NCBI RefSeq assembly: GCF_006715005.1
Contig: NZ_VFMJ01000001.1
Location: 3,844,001-3,908,000 of the forward strand
Source: Serratia marcescens
GTDB lineage: Bacteria > Pseudomonadota > Gammaproteobacteria > Enterobacterales > Enterobacteriaceae
Length of the DNA stretch: 64,000 bases
Direction of reading: 5' to 3'
Shown here in pieces: positions 45,552 through 55,092 of this stretch. A program made the position numbers and the translations under genes. Numbering within the stretch: position 1 is the first letter of the stretch; every line of letters starts with the position of its first letter. Below the pieces are notes generated by a model. The model had not been told where the DNA came from, searched no databases, and was given only the letters and a program-made list of their open reading frames with translations.

Positions 45552-47060
45552 ATGACCATCACCCACTGGATCAACGGCGAGCCTGCCGCCGGCGGCGAAC
45601 GCAGCCAGCCGGTTTACGACCCGGCCACCGGCCAATCGGCGCAGGAGGTGCAGCTGGCCGACCGCGCCACGGTGGAGCGCGCCATCGCCGCCGCCGAACA
45701 GGCCTATCCCGCCTGGCGCGACACCCCGCCGCTGAAGCGCGCGCGCATCATGATGAAGCTCAAGGATCTGCTGGAGCAGCACGCCGACGCCGTCTGCCAA
45801 CTGATCACCGCCGAGCACGGCAAGGTGCTCAGCGACGCCCTGGGCGAACTGCAGCGCGGCATCGAGAATATCGAATACGCCGGCTATGTGCCGGAACTGC
45901 TGAAGGGCGAACACAGCAAAGAGGCCGGCCCGGGCATCGACAGCTGGAGCGAGTTTCAACCGCTGGGCGTGGTGGCGGGCATCACGCCGTTCAACTTCCC
46001 GGCGATGGTGCCGCTGTGGATGTGGCCAATGGCGGTCGCCTGCGGTAACACCTTCGTGCTGAAACCTTCCGAGCGCGTGCCTTCCGCCGCGCTGTATATC
46101 GCCCGGTTGGCGGCGGAAGCCGGGCTGCCGCCGGGGGTGCTCAACGTGATCAACGGCGATCGTGAAGCGGTGGAGACGCTGCTGCATGACGGGCGCGTCA
46201 AAGCGATCAGCTTCGTCGGTTCGACGCCGGTGGCGGAACACATCTATCACACCGGCTGCGGGCAGAACAAACGGGTGCAGGCGTTGGGCGGTGCCAAAAA
46301 CCACGCGGTGGTGCTGCCGGACGCCGATATCCCCGGCGCGGTCGGCGCGCTGATGGGCGCCGCCTTCGGCTCCTGCGGCCAGCGCTGCATGGCCATCCCG
46401 CTGGTGGTGGCGGTGGGCGACGGCACCGCCGACGCGCTGATCGCCGGGCTGCGGCAACAGATGGCCGCCATGCGCGTCGGCCCCGGCAGCGACAACCGCA
46501 ACGACATGGGGCCGCTGGTGACCCAACAGCATTATCAGAAGGTGAAAGGCTATATCGATCAGGGCGTGGCCGAAGGCGCCGAGCTGCTGGTGGACGGCCG
46601 CGAACTGAGCGTGATCGGCGCCGACGGCCGCCCCAGCCAGGGGTATTTCCTCGGCCCGACGCTGTTCGATCGCGTGACGCCCGGCATGCGCATCTATCAG
46701 GAAGAGATCTTCGGCCCGGTGCTCGGCGTGGTGCGCGCGGCATCGCTGCCGGAGGCGATGGCCATGATCGACGCCCACGAATACGGCAACGGCACCTGCC
46801 TGTTCACCCGCGACGGCGAAGCGGCGCGCTACTTTTCCAGCCGCATTCAGGTCGGCATGGTGGGGATCAACGTGGCGCTGCCGGTGCCGGTGGCCTACCA
46901 CTCGTTCGGCGGCTGGAAGCGCTCGCTGTTTGGCGATCTGCACGCCTACGGCCCGGACGCCGTCAGGTTCTACACCAAACGCAAGACCGTGACCCAGCGC
47001 TGGCCGGCCTCCGGCGATGCCCGCCGCGCCAGCTTCAGCTTCCCGTCGGGGCAGGGGTAA
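45552..47060 (+). CDS. mmsA: CoA-acylating (methyl)malonate-semialdehyde dehydrogenase
   Basis: This 502-residue aldehyde dehydrogenase is of the MmsA type: [34 protein letters not shown], and the catalytic Cys279 in GQRCMA with CoA-dependent family context. It would convert malonate semialdehyde to acetyl-CoA, CO2 and NADH. It lies 10 bp after the transaminase, a pairing known for beta-alanine or valine catabolism. GGAGAAAACC precedes the ATG. Confidence 0.88.
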   Translation: MTITHWINGEPAAGGERSQPVYDPATGQSAQEVQLADRATVERAIAAAEQAYPAWRDTPPLKRARIMMKLKDLLEQHADAVCQLITAEHGKVLSDALGELQRGIENIEYAGYVPELLKGEHSKEAGPGIDSWSEFQPLGVVAGITPFNFPAMVPLWMWPMAVACGNTFVLKPSERVPSAALYIARLAAEAGLPPGVLNVINGDREAVETLLHDGRVKAISFVGSTPVAEHIYHTGCGQNKRVQALGGAKNHAVVLPDADIPGAVGALMGAAFGSCGQRCMAIPLVVAVGDGTADALIAGLRQQMAAMRVGPGSDNRNDMGPLVTQQHYQKVKGYIDQGVAEGAELLVDGRELSVIGADGRPSQGYFLGPTLFDRVTPGMRIYQEEIFGPVLGVVRAASLPEAMAMIDAHEYGNGTCLFTRDGEAARYFSSRIQVGMVGINVALPVPVAYHSFGGWKRSLFGDLHAYGPDAVRFYTKRKTVTQRWPASGDARRASFSFPSGQG

Positions 47061-47080
47061 CACATAAGAACAATGAACTT

Positions 47081-47101
47081 CCGGGGAGCAACGCTCCCCG
47101 G
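47081..47101 (+). terminator. Hairpin terminator after mmsA
   Basis: CCGGGGAGC-AAC-GCTCCCCGG is a 9-bp perfect stem 20 bp after the stop. Only a short CATTT follows, so read-through to the permease gene is possible. Confidence 0.55.
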
Positions 47102-47186
47102 CATTTAGCGCGCTCCATTTGATTCCTGCGTACAGCCTGTGCAGCAAAACAATAACTCACTCACACGTTAATGGAGTCGTTATCCC

Positions 47187-48563
47187 ATGAAAGAGTCCGC
47201 CCCTGAACACACCTTCAAAGGCAATCTCAGCGTCCTCGACGTGGTGATGATCACCGCGTCCGGCGTGACGCCGGCCAGTTCGATCTTCGTTATCGCGCCG
47301 CTGGCGATCGCCAACGCCGGCAGCGGCGCCTTTCTGTCGTTTCTGATCGCCGCCTGCGTCGCCGCCTCCATCGCGCTGTGCTATGCCGAGCTCGGCGCCG
47401 CACACCCCAGCGCCGGCGGTGAATACAGCATCATCAAGCGCCTGTTCGGCACCCTGTGCGGGTTGCAGACCTACCTGTTTATCCTCAGCGCCTCGCTGTT
47501 CGTGCCGGCGGTACTGGCCACCGGCGCGGTGCCTTACCTGAACACCGCGCTGGGCACCCAGTTCGACGCCTCGACCGCTGGCATGCTCACCGTGCTGGTC
47601 GGCGGTATCTGCGCCATTTTCAACATCAAAGCCAACGCCCTGCTGACCGGCGCCTTTCTGGTGGTGGAAGTGGCGGTGCTGGCGCTGATCGCCTGGCTCG
47701 GCTTCAGCCACCCGCATCAAAGTACAGAGATCCTCACCGCGCCGGTGATGCTGGACGCGCAGGGCAGCCTGGCGCCGGTGTCGCTGCCGCTGATCGTCGC
47801 CATGGTCGGGGTCGCGTTGTTCTCCTACAACGGCTACGGCGCGGCGGTGTACATGGCGGAAGACATGCGCGAACAGGGCAGGCCGATGGCGATCGCGATC
47901 ATGCTGACGCTGGTCATCGTGGTGCTGGTGGAACTGGTGCCGTTCACTGCCCTGTTGATCGGCTCGCCGTCGCTGACGGAGATGGCCAAACAGGCCGATC
48001 CGGTCGGCTACGTGGTCACCCAGCTCGGCGGCCCGACGCTGGCGCGGGTGGTGAGTGGCGCAATCTATCTGTCGGTGTTCAACGCCATTATCGCCATCGT
48101 GGCGCAGTTCAGCCGCATGATGTTCGCCAGCGGACGTGACGGCTTCTGGCTGCCGGCGTTCAACCGGGCGCTGAAAATCATCCACCCGCGCTTCGGCACC
48201 CCCTGGATCGCCACCCTGCTGTTCGGCGTGCCCTCGGCGCTGCTGGCGTTTTGCTCCGATCTCGAATCGCTGACCTCGTTCACCGTGATCCTGTTGCTGC
48301 TGGTGTACATCATCATGGCGGTGGCGGCGCTGATCAGTCGCCGTCGCCGCCACTTCCACCATCCGTACCTGATGCCGCTGTGGCCGCTGCCGGTGGTGGT
48401 GGCGCTGCTGTGCTGCCTGTACGTGCTGTGGACGATTTTGATCGCCAGCAGCCTGAAAGACTTTATTATCATTGCCGGCATCATCGGCTTCGGGCTGGCG
48501 CTGAACCATCTGCGCGGCCGCCAGACGGCGCCCCTCGCCGCCCCCTCAATAGAAGGAGAATAA
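47187..48563 (+). CDS. APC-family amino-acid permease
   Basis: This 458-residue permease has about twelve segments and the APC N-terminus LDVVMITASGVTPASSIFVI. GGAG lies 12 bases before the ATG. It stops two bases before the start of the aminopeptidase gene, whose ribosome site (AGAAGGAG) lies in its last codons, so the two are co-translated. Import of beta-alanine or a beta-alanyl peptide is suggested by both neighbours. Confidence 0.8.
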   Translation: MKESAPEHTFKGNLSVLDVVMITASGVTPASSIFVIAPLAIANAGSGAFLSFLIAACVAASIALCYAELGAAHPSAGGEYSIIKRLFGTLCGLQTYLFILSASLFVPAVLATGAVPYLNTALGTQFDASTAGMLTVLVGGICAIFNIKANALLTGAFLVVEVAVLALIAWLGFSHPHQSTEILTAPVMLDAQGSLAPVSLPLIVAMVGVALFSYNGYGAAVYMAEDMREQGRPMAIAIMLTLVIVVLVELVPFTALLIGSPSLTEMAKQADPVGYVVTQLGGPTLARVVSGAIYLSVFNAIIAIVAQFSRMMFASGRDGFWLPAFNRALKIIHPRFGTPWIATLLFGVPSALLAFCSDLESLTSFTVILLLLVYIIMAVAALISRRRRHFHHPYLMPLWPLPVVVALLCCLYVLWTILIASSLKDFIIIAGIIGFGLALNHLRGRQTAPLAAPSIEGE

Positions 48564-48565
48564 CC

Positions 48566-49675
48566 ATGACGCAGCGCGCTCAGGATCTGGGCATTATCAT
48601 CGGACAGGGCACGCCCGGCCCGCTGAACGCCATCACCGACGTGCCCGGCGTGCGCGTCGGCCATGCCAGCATTCATGCCGATTTAGCGGACGGGCGCAGC
48701 GTGCGCACCGGCGTGACGGTGATCGAACCGCGCCCCGGCTCCGCCCGCCACGCCCCCTGTTTCGCCGGCGTGCACGTGCTGAACGGCAACGGCGACGCCA
48801 CCGGCCTGGAATGGGTGCGCGAAGCGGGCCTGCTGACCAGCCCGATCGCCTTCACCAACACCCACAGCGTGGGGGTAGTGCGCGATGCGCTGATCGCGCT
48901 GGAGCGTGAAGCGCTGCCCGCGAGCGACAATGCAGTGTACTGGAATATGCCGGTGGTGATGGAAACCTTCGACGGCCTGCTCAACGACATCAACGGCTTT
49001 CACGTCAAGGCCGAGCACGTGCGCCAGGCGCAGCAGGCGGCCCAAGGCGGCTTGCCGCAGGAAGGCGCGGTCGGCGGCGGCAGCGGCATGATCTGCCATG
49101 AGTTCAAAGGCGGCAGCGGCACCGCGTCGCGCCGCTTGCCCGCCGATCAGGGCGGCTGGACGGTGGGCGCCATCGTGCAGGCCAACCACGGCAAGCGCGA
49201 GTCGTTGCTGGTCGGCGGTTACCCGGTGGGCCGGCACCTGGGGCATCTCCCCTCGCCGTTCACGCCGCAGTTGCCGCATCCCGGCATGGGCTCCATCGTG
49301 GTGGCGCTGGCGACCGATGCGCCGCTGCTGCCGCACCAGTGTACGCGGCTGGCGCAGCGCGCCAGCATCGGCATCGCCCGCACCGGCGGCGGCACCGAGG
49401 ATTCGAGCGGCGACATTTTCATCGCCTTCGCCACCGGCAACGACGACCTGCCGCCCGCCGACTACGCCAATAAAGGCGCCTTCACCACGCCGCTGCGCAT
49501 GGTGAACAACGACTACATTTCGGCGCTGTTCGCCGCGGCGGCGGAAGCGGTAGAGGAAGCGATCGTCAATGCGCTGCTGGCGGCCAATAGCGTCAGCGGC
49601 AACGGCCATCGGGCGGAAGGATTGAGCGCCGAGCAGCTGGTGACGGCGCTGGAGCAGGCCGGCTGGCGGCGGTAA
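48566..49675 (+). CDS. P1-family (DmpA/BapA-type) beta-peptidyl aminopeptidase
   Basis: This 369-residue self-processing N-terminal nucleophile hydrolase has GVRVGHASIH, GGGSGMICHEFKGGSGTASR, and the cleavage region GMGSIVVALATDAPLLPHQ, where autoproteolysis is expected between Gly242 and Ser243, freeing Ser243 as nucleophile (equivalent to Ser250 of DmpA/BapA). Family members remove N-terminal beta-amino acids, including beta-alanine from carnosine-like dipeptides. No signal peptide is visible, so it should be cytosolic. The transaminase and semialdehyde dehydrogenase upstream would consume the released beta-alanine. Confidence 0.86.
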   Translation: MTQRAQDLGIIIGQGTPGPLNAITDVPGVRVGHASIHADLADGRSVRTGVTVIEPRPGSARHAPCFAGVHVLNGNGDATGLEWVREAGLLTSPIAFTNTHSVGVVRDALIALEREALPASDNAVYWNMPVVMETFDGLLNDINGFHVKAEHVRQAQQAAQGGLPQEGAVGGGSGMICHEFKGGSGTASRRLPADQGGWTVGAIVQANHGKRESLLVGGYPVGRHLGHLPSPFTPQLPHPGMGSIVVALATDAPLLPHQCTRLAQRASIGIARTGGGTEDSSGDIFIAFATGNDDLPPADYANKGAFTTPLRMVNNDYISALFAAAAEAVEEAIVNALLAANSVSGNGHRAEGLSAEQLVTALEQAGWRR

Positions 49676-49682
49676 AAAAACA

Positions 49683-49709
49683 CAGGGCGCGGGGATTAAC
49701 CGCGCCCTG
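49683..49709. terminator. Bidirectional terminator between the aminopeptidase and PLD operon
   Basis: CAGGGCGCGG / CCGCGCCCTG forms a 10-bp stem with a 7-nt loop. On the minus strand it is followed by TGTTTTTTT, a strong terminator for the TonB/PLD operon. Confidence 0.78.
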
Positions 49710-49713
49710 CTTA

Positions 49714-50964
49714 TCAGGATTCGCCGCCCGGCTTGGGCGTCGGGTAGTCGTAATCCACCCGCAGCGGTTCAGCGTAGACGCTGTTCCACAGCTGTTGGTA
49801 CAGCTGGTCCAACCGCCCGCTCATCGCCGCGCTGCGCATCACCAGCTCCAGATTGCGCGAGTTGTCCAGATAGCCGCCGGTCCAGTTGCTGGTACCCACC
49901 CAGGCAATCTCATCGTCGATGGTCATCAGCTTGCTGTGGATCACGCGGGCAAACGGAATGAAGCCGCTGCTGGCCGGCGGAATGGTCACCACTTTTATCT
50001 GCACGTTCGGCACCAGCGCCAGGCTCTTCAGCCAGGCGATATCCGGCTTTTTGGTGTTCCAGTTGGCCACCATCAGCTCGATCTGCACGCCGCGCGCCGC
50101 CGCGCCGCGCAGCGCGTTGTCGATCACCGCGTAGAAGGGGCGGCTGCGCTCCGGGCCAAACGACAACGGCGCGTAGTCCATCACCTGCACCCGCACCCGC
50201 CGTTTGGCGTCGGCCAGCAGGCGCGGCAACTCGGCCTGCGAGTCAATCACCCCCGCCGGGTTGTAGGCGCGCGGGCTGGCCACCAGATAGTTGCCCTGCG
50301 GCTGCGCCATCGTCGGCGAATCGGGCAACGCCGGCACCGGTTTATCCTGCGCCAACAGCGCCTGCGCCTGCCAGTCCTGTTCGAAGATCGCCTGAATTTG
50401 TCCCACCACTTTGGCGTCGCTGATGCGCAGCCCGGTTTCGTGAATATGCTCCAGCGCGCGCCAGTCGAAGTTCTGGCTGCCGACGAACGCCTGTTCGCCG
50501 TCCACCAGCAGGTATTTGGCGTGCAGAATGCCGCCGCTCAGCTTCTGGTAAGGAATGATGCGCAGCTCCAGATTGGGGATCGCCTTCAGCTGTTCCAGCG
50601 TTTCGGCGGTAGAAATGCGAATGCCCTTCTCTTCCACCAAAAAGCGAATTTTCACCCCGCGCTCGCCGGCCGCCTTCAGGTGCTGCAGCACACCGTCCAG
50701 CAGCGAACCGTCCTGATTCGCCACGTAAAACTGCCCCAGGTCGATGCGGGTTTTCGCCGCGTCGAACATCTCGCGCCACACCTCGGCGGTGTTGCGCAGG
50801 TCATCGGCCTGCAGCGCGGTTTCCACCGGCGCGGTGTACACCAGCTCATAGCCTGGAATAGCAAAACGCGCCGCAGCGCTCTGGCTCAACATCAACAAAC
50901 AACCGCCCCACAATGCCGTATAAAGGCGGCCGAGCGGCCGCCGTACTGGATGGCCATTAGGCAT
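49714..50964 (-). CDS. Secreted phospholipase D-like protein
   Basis: This ~416-residue protein has an N-terminal hydrophobic signal (LYTALWGGCLLMLSQSAAARF) and two HKD motifs, HAKYLLVDGEQAFVGSQNFD and HSKLMTIDDEIAWVGTSNWT, the full catalytic pair of the PLD superfamily. Diesterase or phospholipase activity is expected in the periplasm or outside. ATG 50964 is preferred (GGAG nine bases upstream); TTG 50985 gives a longer frame. It overlaps the end of exbB by eight bases and is the last gene of the TonB operon. Confidence 0.83.
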   Translation of the reverse strand: MPNGHPVRRPLGRLYTALWGGCLLMLSQSAAARFAIPGYELVYTAPVETALQADDLRNTAEVWREMFDAAKTRIDLGQFYVANQDGSLLDGVLQHLKAAGERGVKIRFLVEEKGIRISTAETLEQLKAIPNLELRIIPYQKLSGGILHAKYLLVDGEQAFVGSQNFDWRALEHIHETGLRISDAKVVGQIQAIFEQDWQAQALLAQDKPVPALPDSPTMAQPQGNYLVASPRAYNPAGVIDSQAELPRLLADAKRRVRVQVMDYAPLSFGPERSRPFYAVIDNALRGAAARGVQIELMVANWNTKKPDIAWLKSLALVPNVQIKVVTIPPASSGFIPFARVIHSKLMTIDDEIAWVGTSNWTGGYLDNSRNLELVMRSAAMSGRLDQLYQQLWNSVYAEPLRVDYDYPTPKPGGES

Positions 50965-51607
50965 AGCGCGGCGCTCCGCTGTCAACCCATTGTTCGCCGC
51001 TGCCGTTATCCGGGCGGCTGGCCGGCTGACCGGCGCGGATCAGCAGCACCTTCAGCAGCTCGTTGATGCGCTCCATGCGGCTCTGCAGAAAGTTGTTGGC
51101 GACCAGGCACAGCAGCGCGATGGCGATGCCCAGCCCCGTGGCATACAGCGCGGTGCCCATCCCGGCCGACACCAGGCTCGGCTCAGACACCCCCGAGGCG
51201 GCCAGCGCCTTGAAGGTTTCGATGATCCCCATCACCGTGCCGAGCAAGCCCAGCAACGGCGCGGCGGTGACCACGGTTTCCAGCAGCCACAGGCCGCGCG
51301 CCATCGGCGGCTTGCTCAGCAGGTACTGGGCGTCGATCAGATCGCCGATCGTTTCACGATCGCCGGCGCGGTGCTTCTGCGCCAATACCGGCGCGATCAC
51401 CGCCATCGGCAGGCTGTTGCGCTGAGTCAGCGCGTCCGGCAGATCGGCGGCGCGGCGCACGTCCGGCGTCAGCGCCTGCTCCAGCCGGCGCGCCTGGCGC
51501 TGGGTATAGGCGAAGTACAGCGTGCGCTCGATGATGATCACCAGCGCAATCGCCAGCGCGGCGTACATCACGTAGAAAATAATGTCGTGCAACAGATTGG
51601 CGTCCAT
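50957..51607 (-). CDS. exbB: ExbB/TolQ-type proton-channel subunit
   Basis: This 216-residue MotA/TolQ/ExbB protein has three membrane segments: one near residue 10-30 and two in the C-terminal half (GLWLLETVVTAAPLLGLLGT, GMGTALYATGLGIAIALLCL). It would form the proton channel energising the adjacent TonB. It is 46 bp after the receptor gene and overlaps the PLD gene. Confidence 0.87.
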   Translation of the reverse strand: MDANLLHDIIFYVMYAALAIALVIIIERTLYFAYTQRQARRLEQALTPDVRRAADLPDALTQRNSLPMAVIAPVLAQKHRAGDRETIGDLIDAQYLLSKPPMARGLWLLETVVTAAPLLGLLGTVMGIIETFKALAASGVSEPSLVSAGMGTALYATGLGIAIALLCLVANNFLQSRMERINELLKVLLIRAGQPASRPDNGSGEQWVDSGAPRYA

Positions 51608-51653
51608 ACAGGGCTCCTCTTTCCCGCCGCCGGGCAGGCGGCGGGGTATTCAG

Positions 51654-53897
51654 TTAAAAGGTGGCTTCCAGCGAAACGCTGAAGGTGCGTTCTTCGCCGA
51701 CGTTGTAATACGGCGTGCTGGCCTTCACGCCGCCGTACGGCGCCGCGTTGAAGGTGGTGGTGCGCACCGAGGTCAGGTATTCCTTGTCAAACAGGTTGCT
51801 GATGCCAAAGCGCAGCGCGGCGCTCTTGACGATTTTCTTGTCCACCGGCAGATGCACCCCCGCCGCCAGATCGAACACCGTGCGGCCGCCGATCTTCTCG
51901 TCGTTGGTCAGATCGCCGTAGAACGCGCTGACGTACTTGCCGCTGACGCTGCCGTAATACAGCCCGTCGTCATAACCCAGCGTCATGTTCAGCAGGTTTT
52001 TCGGCACGTTCGGCACCTCCTTGCCGGAGGTCGGCAGCGGCAGCCCGCCGTTGCTGACGATATCGCTCTTCTGCTTCGACTCGGTGTAGGTATAAGAGGT
52101 GTAGTAGTTGAAGTTATGCGGCAGTTGGCCGCTCCACTCCAGCTCCAGCCCTTTGTTCTCCACGTTGCCGATGTTCATCATCTCGTAGTCACCGGCCGAG
52201 TTGGTGGTGGAGATTTGGCGATCGCTGTAGCGCATGTAAAACAGCGTGGCGCTCAGCAGCATGTCTTCCTGCTGGAAACGCCAGCCCAGTTCGTGGTTCC
52301 AGCTAAGCTCCGGCTTGGTGCTAAGCGAGTCGCCAACGTTGTACAGCACGTAGTTTGGCGGCGTGCGCATGTTGCGCGTCAGGTTGTAGAACACCTGGTT
52401 TTCCTGGTTCACCTTATAGCTGGCGCTGAAGTTCGGCAGGAATTCGTGATAGGTGGCTTTGCGCTTCTCCGGCACGTTGTACAGGCTGCCGCGGTTGTCC
52501 CCTTTACGCTCTACGTACTGATAGGCCAGGCCGCCAACAAAGGTCCAGTCCGGCGTGGCGAACCAGGTGTCCTGCAGCCACACCTTCTGCGCCGGGGTGA
52601 TGGTGTACTGGTTGCGCCCCTGCACCGTATTACCGTTGGCATCCTTCACCTGATCGGATCCGCCCGGCTGGCCCCAAATCTGCGACGGATTGCCGTCGCC
52701 CTTGATGCTGATGAACGGTTGGGTCTGCAGCTGGCGCGCGCGTTCGTACCAGTAACCGACGTCCAGGCTGTGCTGCTCGTTGATGTCCCACTTCAGCTTG
52801 GTGGTGATGCCCGGCCGCCAGGTCTGGGTCCACGACGGGCGGTAATAGGTGTCGGATTTCAGGTTGCTGAGATCGTACTGCCCGGCCTTACTGGAGGTGT
52901 TGGACAGCACCGAGGCCGTCTGGCCGTTGAAGCTGCCGCCGTTGCCCCAGTAGTAATACGGCTGCAGAGTCAGCGACAGGTTATCGCGCAACTGCAGCTT
53001 CTGGGTGAACGACAGCGTGAAGTTCTCGAACGGGTTGCGTTCAATCTTGTAATACTTGTTCAACTGCCCTTTGTTGTTGTACTCCGGTGTGGTGACGTAG
53101 TCGGTGTCACGGCCGTCGTTTTGGAACTGTGCCTTGCTCAGGGTGTTGTAGTTGGTGTTGTTCTGGCGGTTGTACTTCATCACCAGATTGCTGCTGTTGC
53201 CGTTGCCGTCTTCATACAGCGAGTTCATCTCGAACTTGTCGGAATACAGTCGCCCCTCGCCGCGCCACTTCTTCGCTTCGGTGTGCGAATAGGAGAGCCA
53301 GTTGCTGAAGCCGTTGTACTCGCCGGTCTCGAGGCGGGCGAAGGTTTTGCTCAGGCTGTTGCTGCCCAGCGTCTGCTTGACGAAACCGCCGAAGTCTTTC
53401 GCCGGGCGGTGCGTCACCAGGCCGATGTTGCCACCGCTGGAGCCGATGTGCGGGCCGTCCGCTTCGGAAGAGCCCTGGGTGACGAACACCTCTTCCAGGT
53501 TCTCCGCATCGCCCAGCAGGTTCGGGTATACCGCGTAGTTGCCGGAGTCGTTGATCGGAATACCGTCCATCGACAGGCCGATCTGATCCGAGTTCATGCC
53601 GCGCATGGTGTAGTCCACGCCGCTCAGGCCGCTGGCGTCGTTGCTGTTGACGTTCAGGCCCGGCGTGTATTTCAGCTTATCGATGGCGTTGGCCGCCGAC
53701 GGCATTTTGTCCATCGCCTCTTTGGTGACGGTAGAACGCGCCTTGGCGCTGTCATCCTGCACCATCATGCCGCCGCCGAGCGACTGCCCCTTGACGCTGA
53801 TGGTGCCGACATCGGTGGCGTCGGCCGCCAGCGCGGCGCCCGGCAGCATCGCCGACATCACCGCCAGATAGATCCCAGAACGATTAAACGATTTCAT
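51654..53897 (-). CDS. TonB-dependent outer-membrane receptor
   Basis: This ~747-residue protein has a signal peptide (MLPGAALA-A), a TonB box/linker (VGTISVKGQSL), a plug domain (VDYTMRGMNSDQIGLSMDGI, GNIGLVTHRP) and a 22-strand barrel ending in a terminal Phe (SVSLEATF). ATG 53897 (MKSFNRSGIY) follows GGGA; ATG 53906 is also possible. The ligand is unknown: no siderophore biosynthesis or Fur box is visible nearby, and its own TonB-ExbBD and PLD genes suggest a specific, perhaps phosphate- or lipid-linked, ligand. Confidence 0.87.
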   Translation of the reverse strand: MKSFNRSGIYLAVMSAMLPGAALAADATDVGTISVKGQSLGGGMMVQDDSAKARSTVTKEAMDKMPSAANAIDKLKYTPGLNVNSNDASGLSGVDYTMRGMNSDQIGLSMDGIPINDSGNYAVYPNLLGDAENLEEVFVTQGSSEADGPHIGSSGGNIGLVTHRPAKDFGGFVKQTLGSNSLSKTFARLETGEYNGFSNWLSYSHTEAKKWRGEGRLYSDKFEMNSLYEDGNGNSSNLVMKYNRQNNTNYNTLSKAQFQNDGRDTDYVTTPEYNNKGQLNKYYKIERNPFENFTLSFTQKLQLRDNLSLTLQPYYYWGNGGSFNGQTASVLSNTSSKAGQYDLSNLKSDTYYRPSWTQTWRPGITTKLKWDINEQHSLDVGYWYERARQLQTQPFISIKGDGNPSQIWGQPGGSDQVKDANGNTVQGRNQYTITPAQKVWLQDTWFATPDWTFVGGLAYQYVERKGDNRGSLYNVPEKRKATYHEFLPNFSASYKVNQENQVFYNLTRNMRTPPNYVLYNVGDSLSTKPELSWNHELGWRFQQEDMLLSATLFYMRYSDRQISTTNSAGDYEMMNIGNVENKGLELEWSGQLPHNFNYYTSYTYTESKQKSDIVSNGGLPLPTSGKEVPNVPKNLLNMTLGYDDGLYYGSVSGKYVSAFYGDLTNDEKIGGRTVFDLAAGVHLPVDKKIVKSAALRFGISNLFDKEYLTSVRTTTFNAAPYGGVKASTPYYNVGEERTFSVSLEATF

Positions 53898-53936
53898 TGT
53901 GTGCATCCCATAAAAATCAAACGATTAACCCTTGCG

Positions 53937-54683
53937 CTAAGGCGCCTGATAATTGAACGTCGCGGTAAATCTTTTGGTTGTTTGCCCGGCGAATGCCTCG
54001 CTCGGGAACGGCTTTACTGAACTGATGCTTTGCAAGCTGCCCATCGCCGCGCGGTTCAGCAGCATGCTGGCGGCTTTGTTGGCGATGCCGGAAGAGAGCA
54101 CCCGCCCGCTGCGATCGACCTCCAGCCACACTTCGACGTTGCCCTGCGGGCGCTCGAGCGAAGCCTGACGCCCGCTCGGGTAGCGCTTGCGCTGTTCCAG
54201 CTCGCGGCGTAAGGCCAGCAGATAGCCGTTTTCAATCGCCTGCGCATTCACCTTCGGCGCCGCCGGGGCAGCCGGTGCGGATTGCGTCGCCGGTTTGCTG
54301 ACCAGCGCGCGCGGTGCAGCAGGCACCGGCGTCGGTTTAGGCTTCTCTACCGGTTTGGCTTTCTCTTTCACCGGTTTGGGTTTGGGCTTCGGCTGCGGTT
54401 TCGGCACCGGCTTGGCTTCCACGATCGGTTCCGGCGCCGGCACCACCGGTTCGGGGATCGGCTCCGGCTCGGGCGGCGGCGGTTCGGGCTGGGGTTCCGG
54501 CGGCGTTTCCGGTTGAGGTTCAGGCGCCGGTTCAGGCTCCACCAGCGCCAGCTCGATGGCGGTTTCGTCGTAGCGCGGCTGGATCTTCAGCGCCGCCTGC
54601 TGGCTGGCGAACAGCAGGCAACCGGCGACAATCAGCGCCGGCAACCAGCTGAAAAGATGACGTGAGCGATAGAGCAGATACAT
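53937..54683 (-). CDS. tonB: TonB-family energy transducer
   Basis: This 248-residue protein has one N-terminal membrane anchor (LFSWLPALIVAGCLLFASQQ), a long proline-rich spacer of Glu-Pro then Lys-Pro repeats (about residues 48-120) and a C-terminal TonB domain (YPSGRQASLERPQGNVEVWL, SVKPFPSEAF). It follows exbD with one base between and precedes the receptor. It is a dedicated paralogue, not the chromosomal housekeeping tonB, by its operon context. Confidence 0.87.
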   Translation of the reverse strand: MYLLYRSRHLFSWLPALIVAGCLLFASQQAALKIQPRYDETAIELALVEPEPAPEPQPETPPEPQPEPPPPEPEPIPEPVVPAPEPIVEAKPVPKPQPKPKPKPVKEKAKPVEKPKPTPVPAAPRALVSKPATQSAPAAPAAPKVNAQAIENGYLLALRRELEQRKRYPSGRQASLERPQGNVEVWLEVDRSGRVLSSGIANKAASMLLNRAAMGSLQSISSVKPFPSEAFAGQTTKRFTATFNYQAP

Positions 54684-54684
54684 G

Positions 54685-55092
54685 TCACAGCTTCCGTGTC
54701 GCGATGGAGACGGAGAAGAAACCGCCCTGGCGCAGGTTGTCCATGACTGCCACCAGCCGCTCGACCGACACGCCCTTGTCGCTGTTGACGATGATGGTGG
54801 TAGTCTGGTTGGCCTGCTGCTGTTGCTTCAGCGTGTTGACCAACGCGTCGAGCGCGATCGGCTGGCCATCCAGCTGCAGCTGTTCGTCGGCCCCCAGCGT
54901 GACGATCGCTTTTTTCTGCGGTTTCAGCTGCTGCGCGCTGCCGGCAGACGGCAGCTGCGTTTTCAGCCCGAGCGCCGGAATGACGTTCAGGCTAATCAAG
55001 ACGAAAAACACCAATAAAAACATCATCACGTCGATCATCGGGATCAGCTCGATGTGCGCTTTGTTCTTTTTCGGTTCGTTCCAGTTACGCAT
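54685..55092 (-). CDS. exbD: ExbD/TolR-type protein
   Basis: This 135-residue protein has one N-terminal membrane segment with the functional Asp (AHIELIPMIDVMMFLLVFFV) and a periplasmic ExbD domain ending GGFFSVSIATRKL. The start at 55092 (MRNWNEPKKN) follows GGGAG; ten further codons upstream are open but lack a site. It is the first gene of the exbD-tonB-receptor-exbB-PLD operon, an unusual order with exbD and exbB separated. Confidence 0.85.
   Translation of the reverse strand: MRNWNEPKKNKAHIELIPMIDVMMFLLVFFVLISLNVIPALGLKTQLPSAGSAQQLKPQKKAIVTLGADEQLQLDGQPIALDALVNTLKQQQQANQTTTIIVNSDKGVSVERLVAVMDNLRQGGFFSVSIATRKL

Noticed and set aside
51582-54020. 812-codon plus-strand open frame
   Set aside because: It is a GC-driven antisense shadow of the TonB-dependent receptor, which has a signal peptide, plug and barrel on the other strand.
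54282-54665. Plus-strand Arg/Phe/Gly-rich frame of 127 codons
   Set aside because: It is the antisense of the Pro-rich TonB spacer; the repeats reflect the Glu-Pro/Lys-Pro codons.
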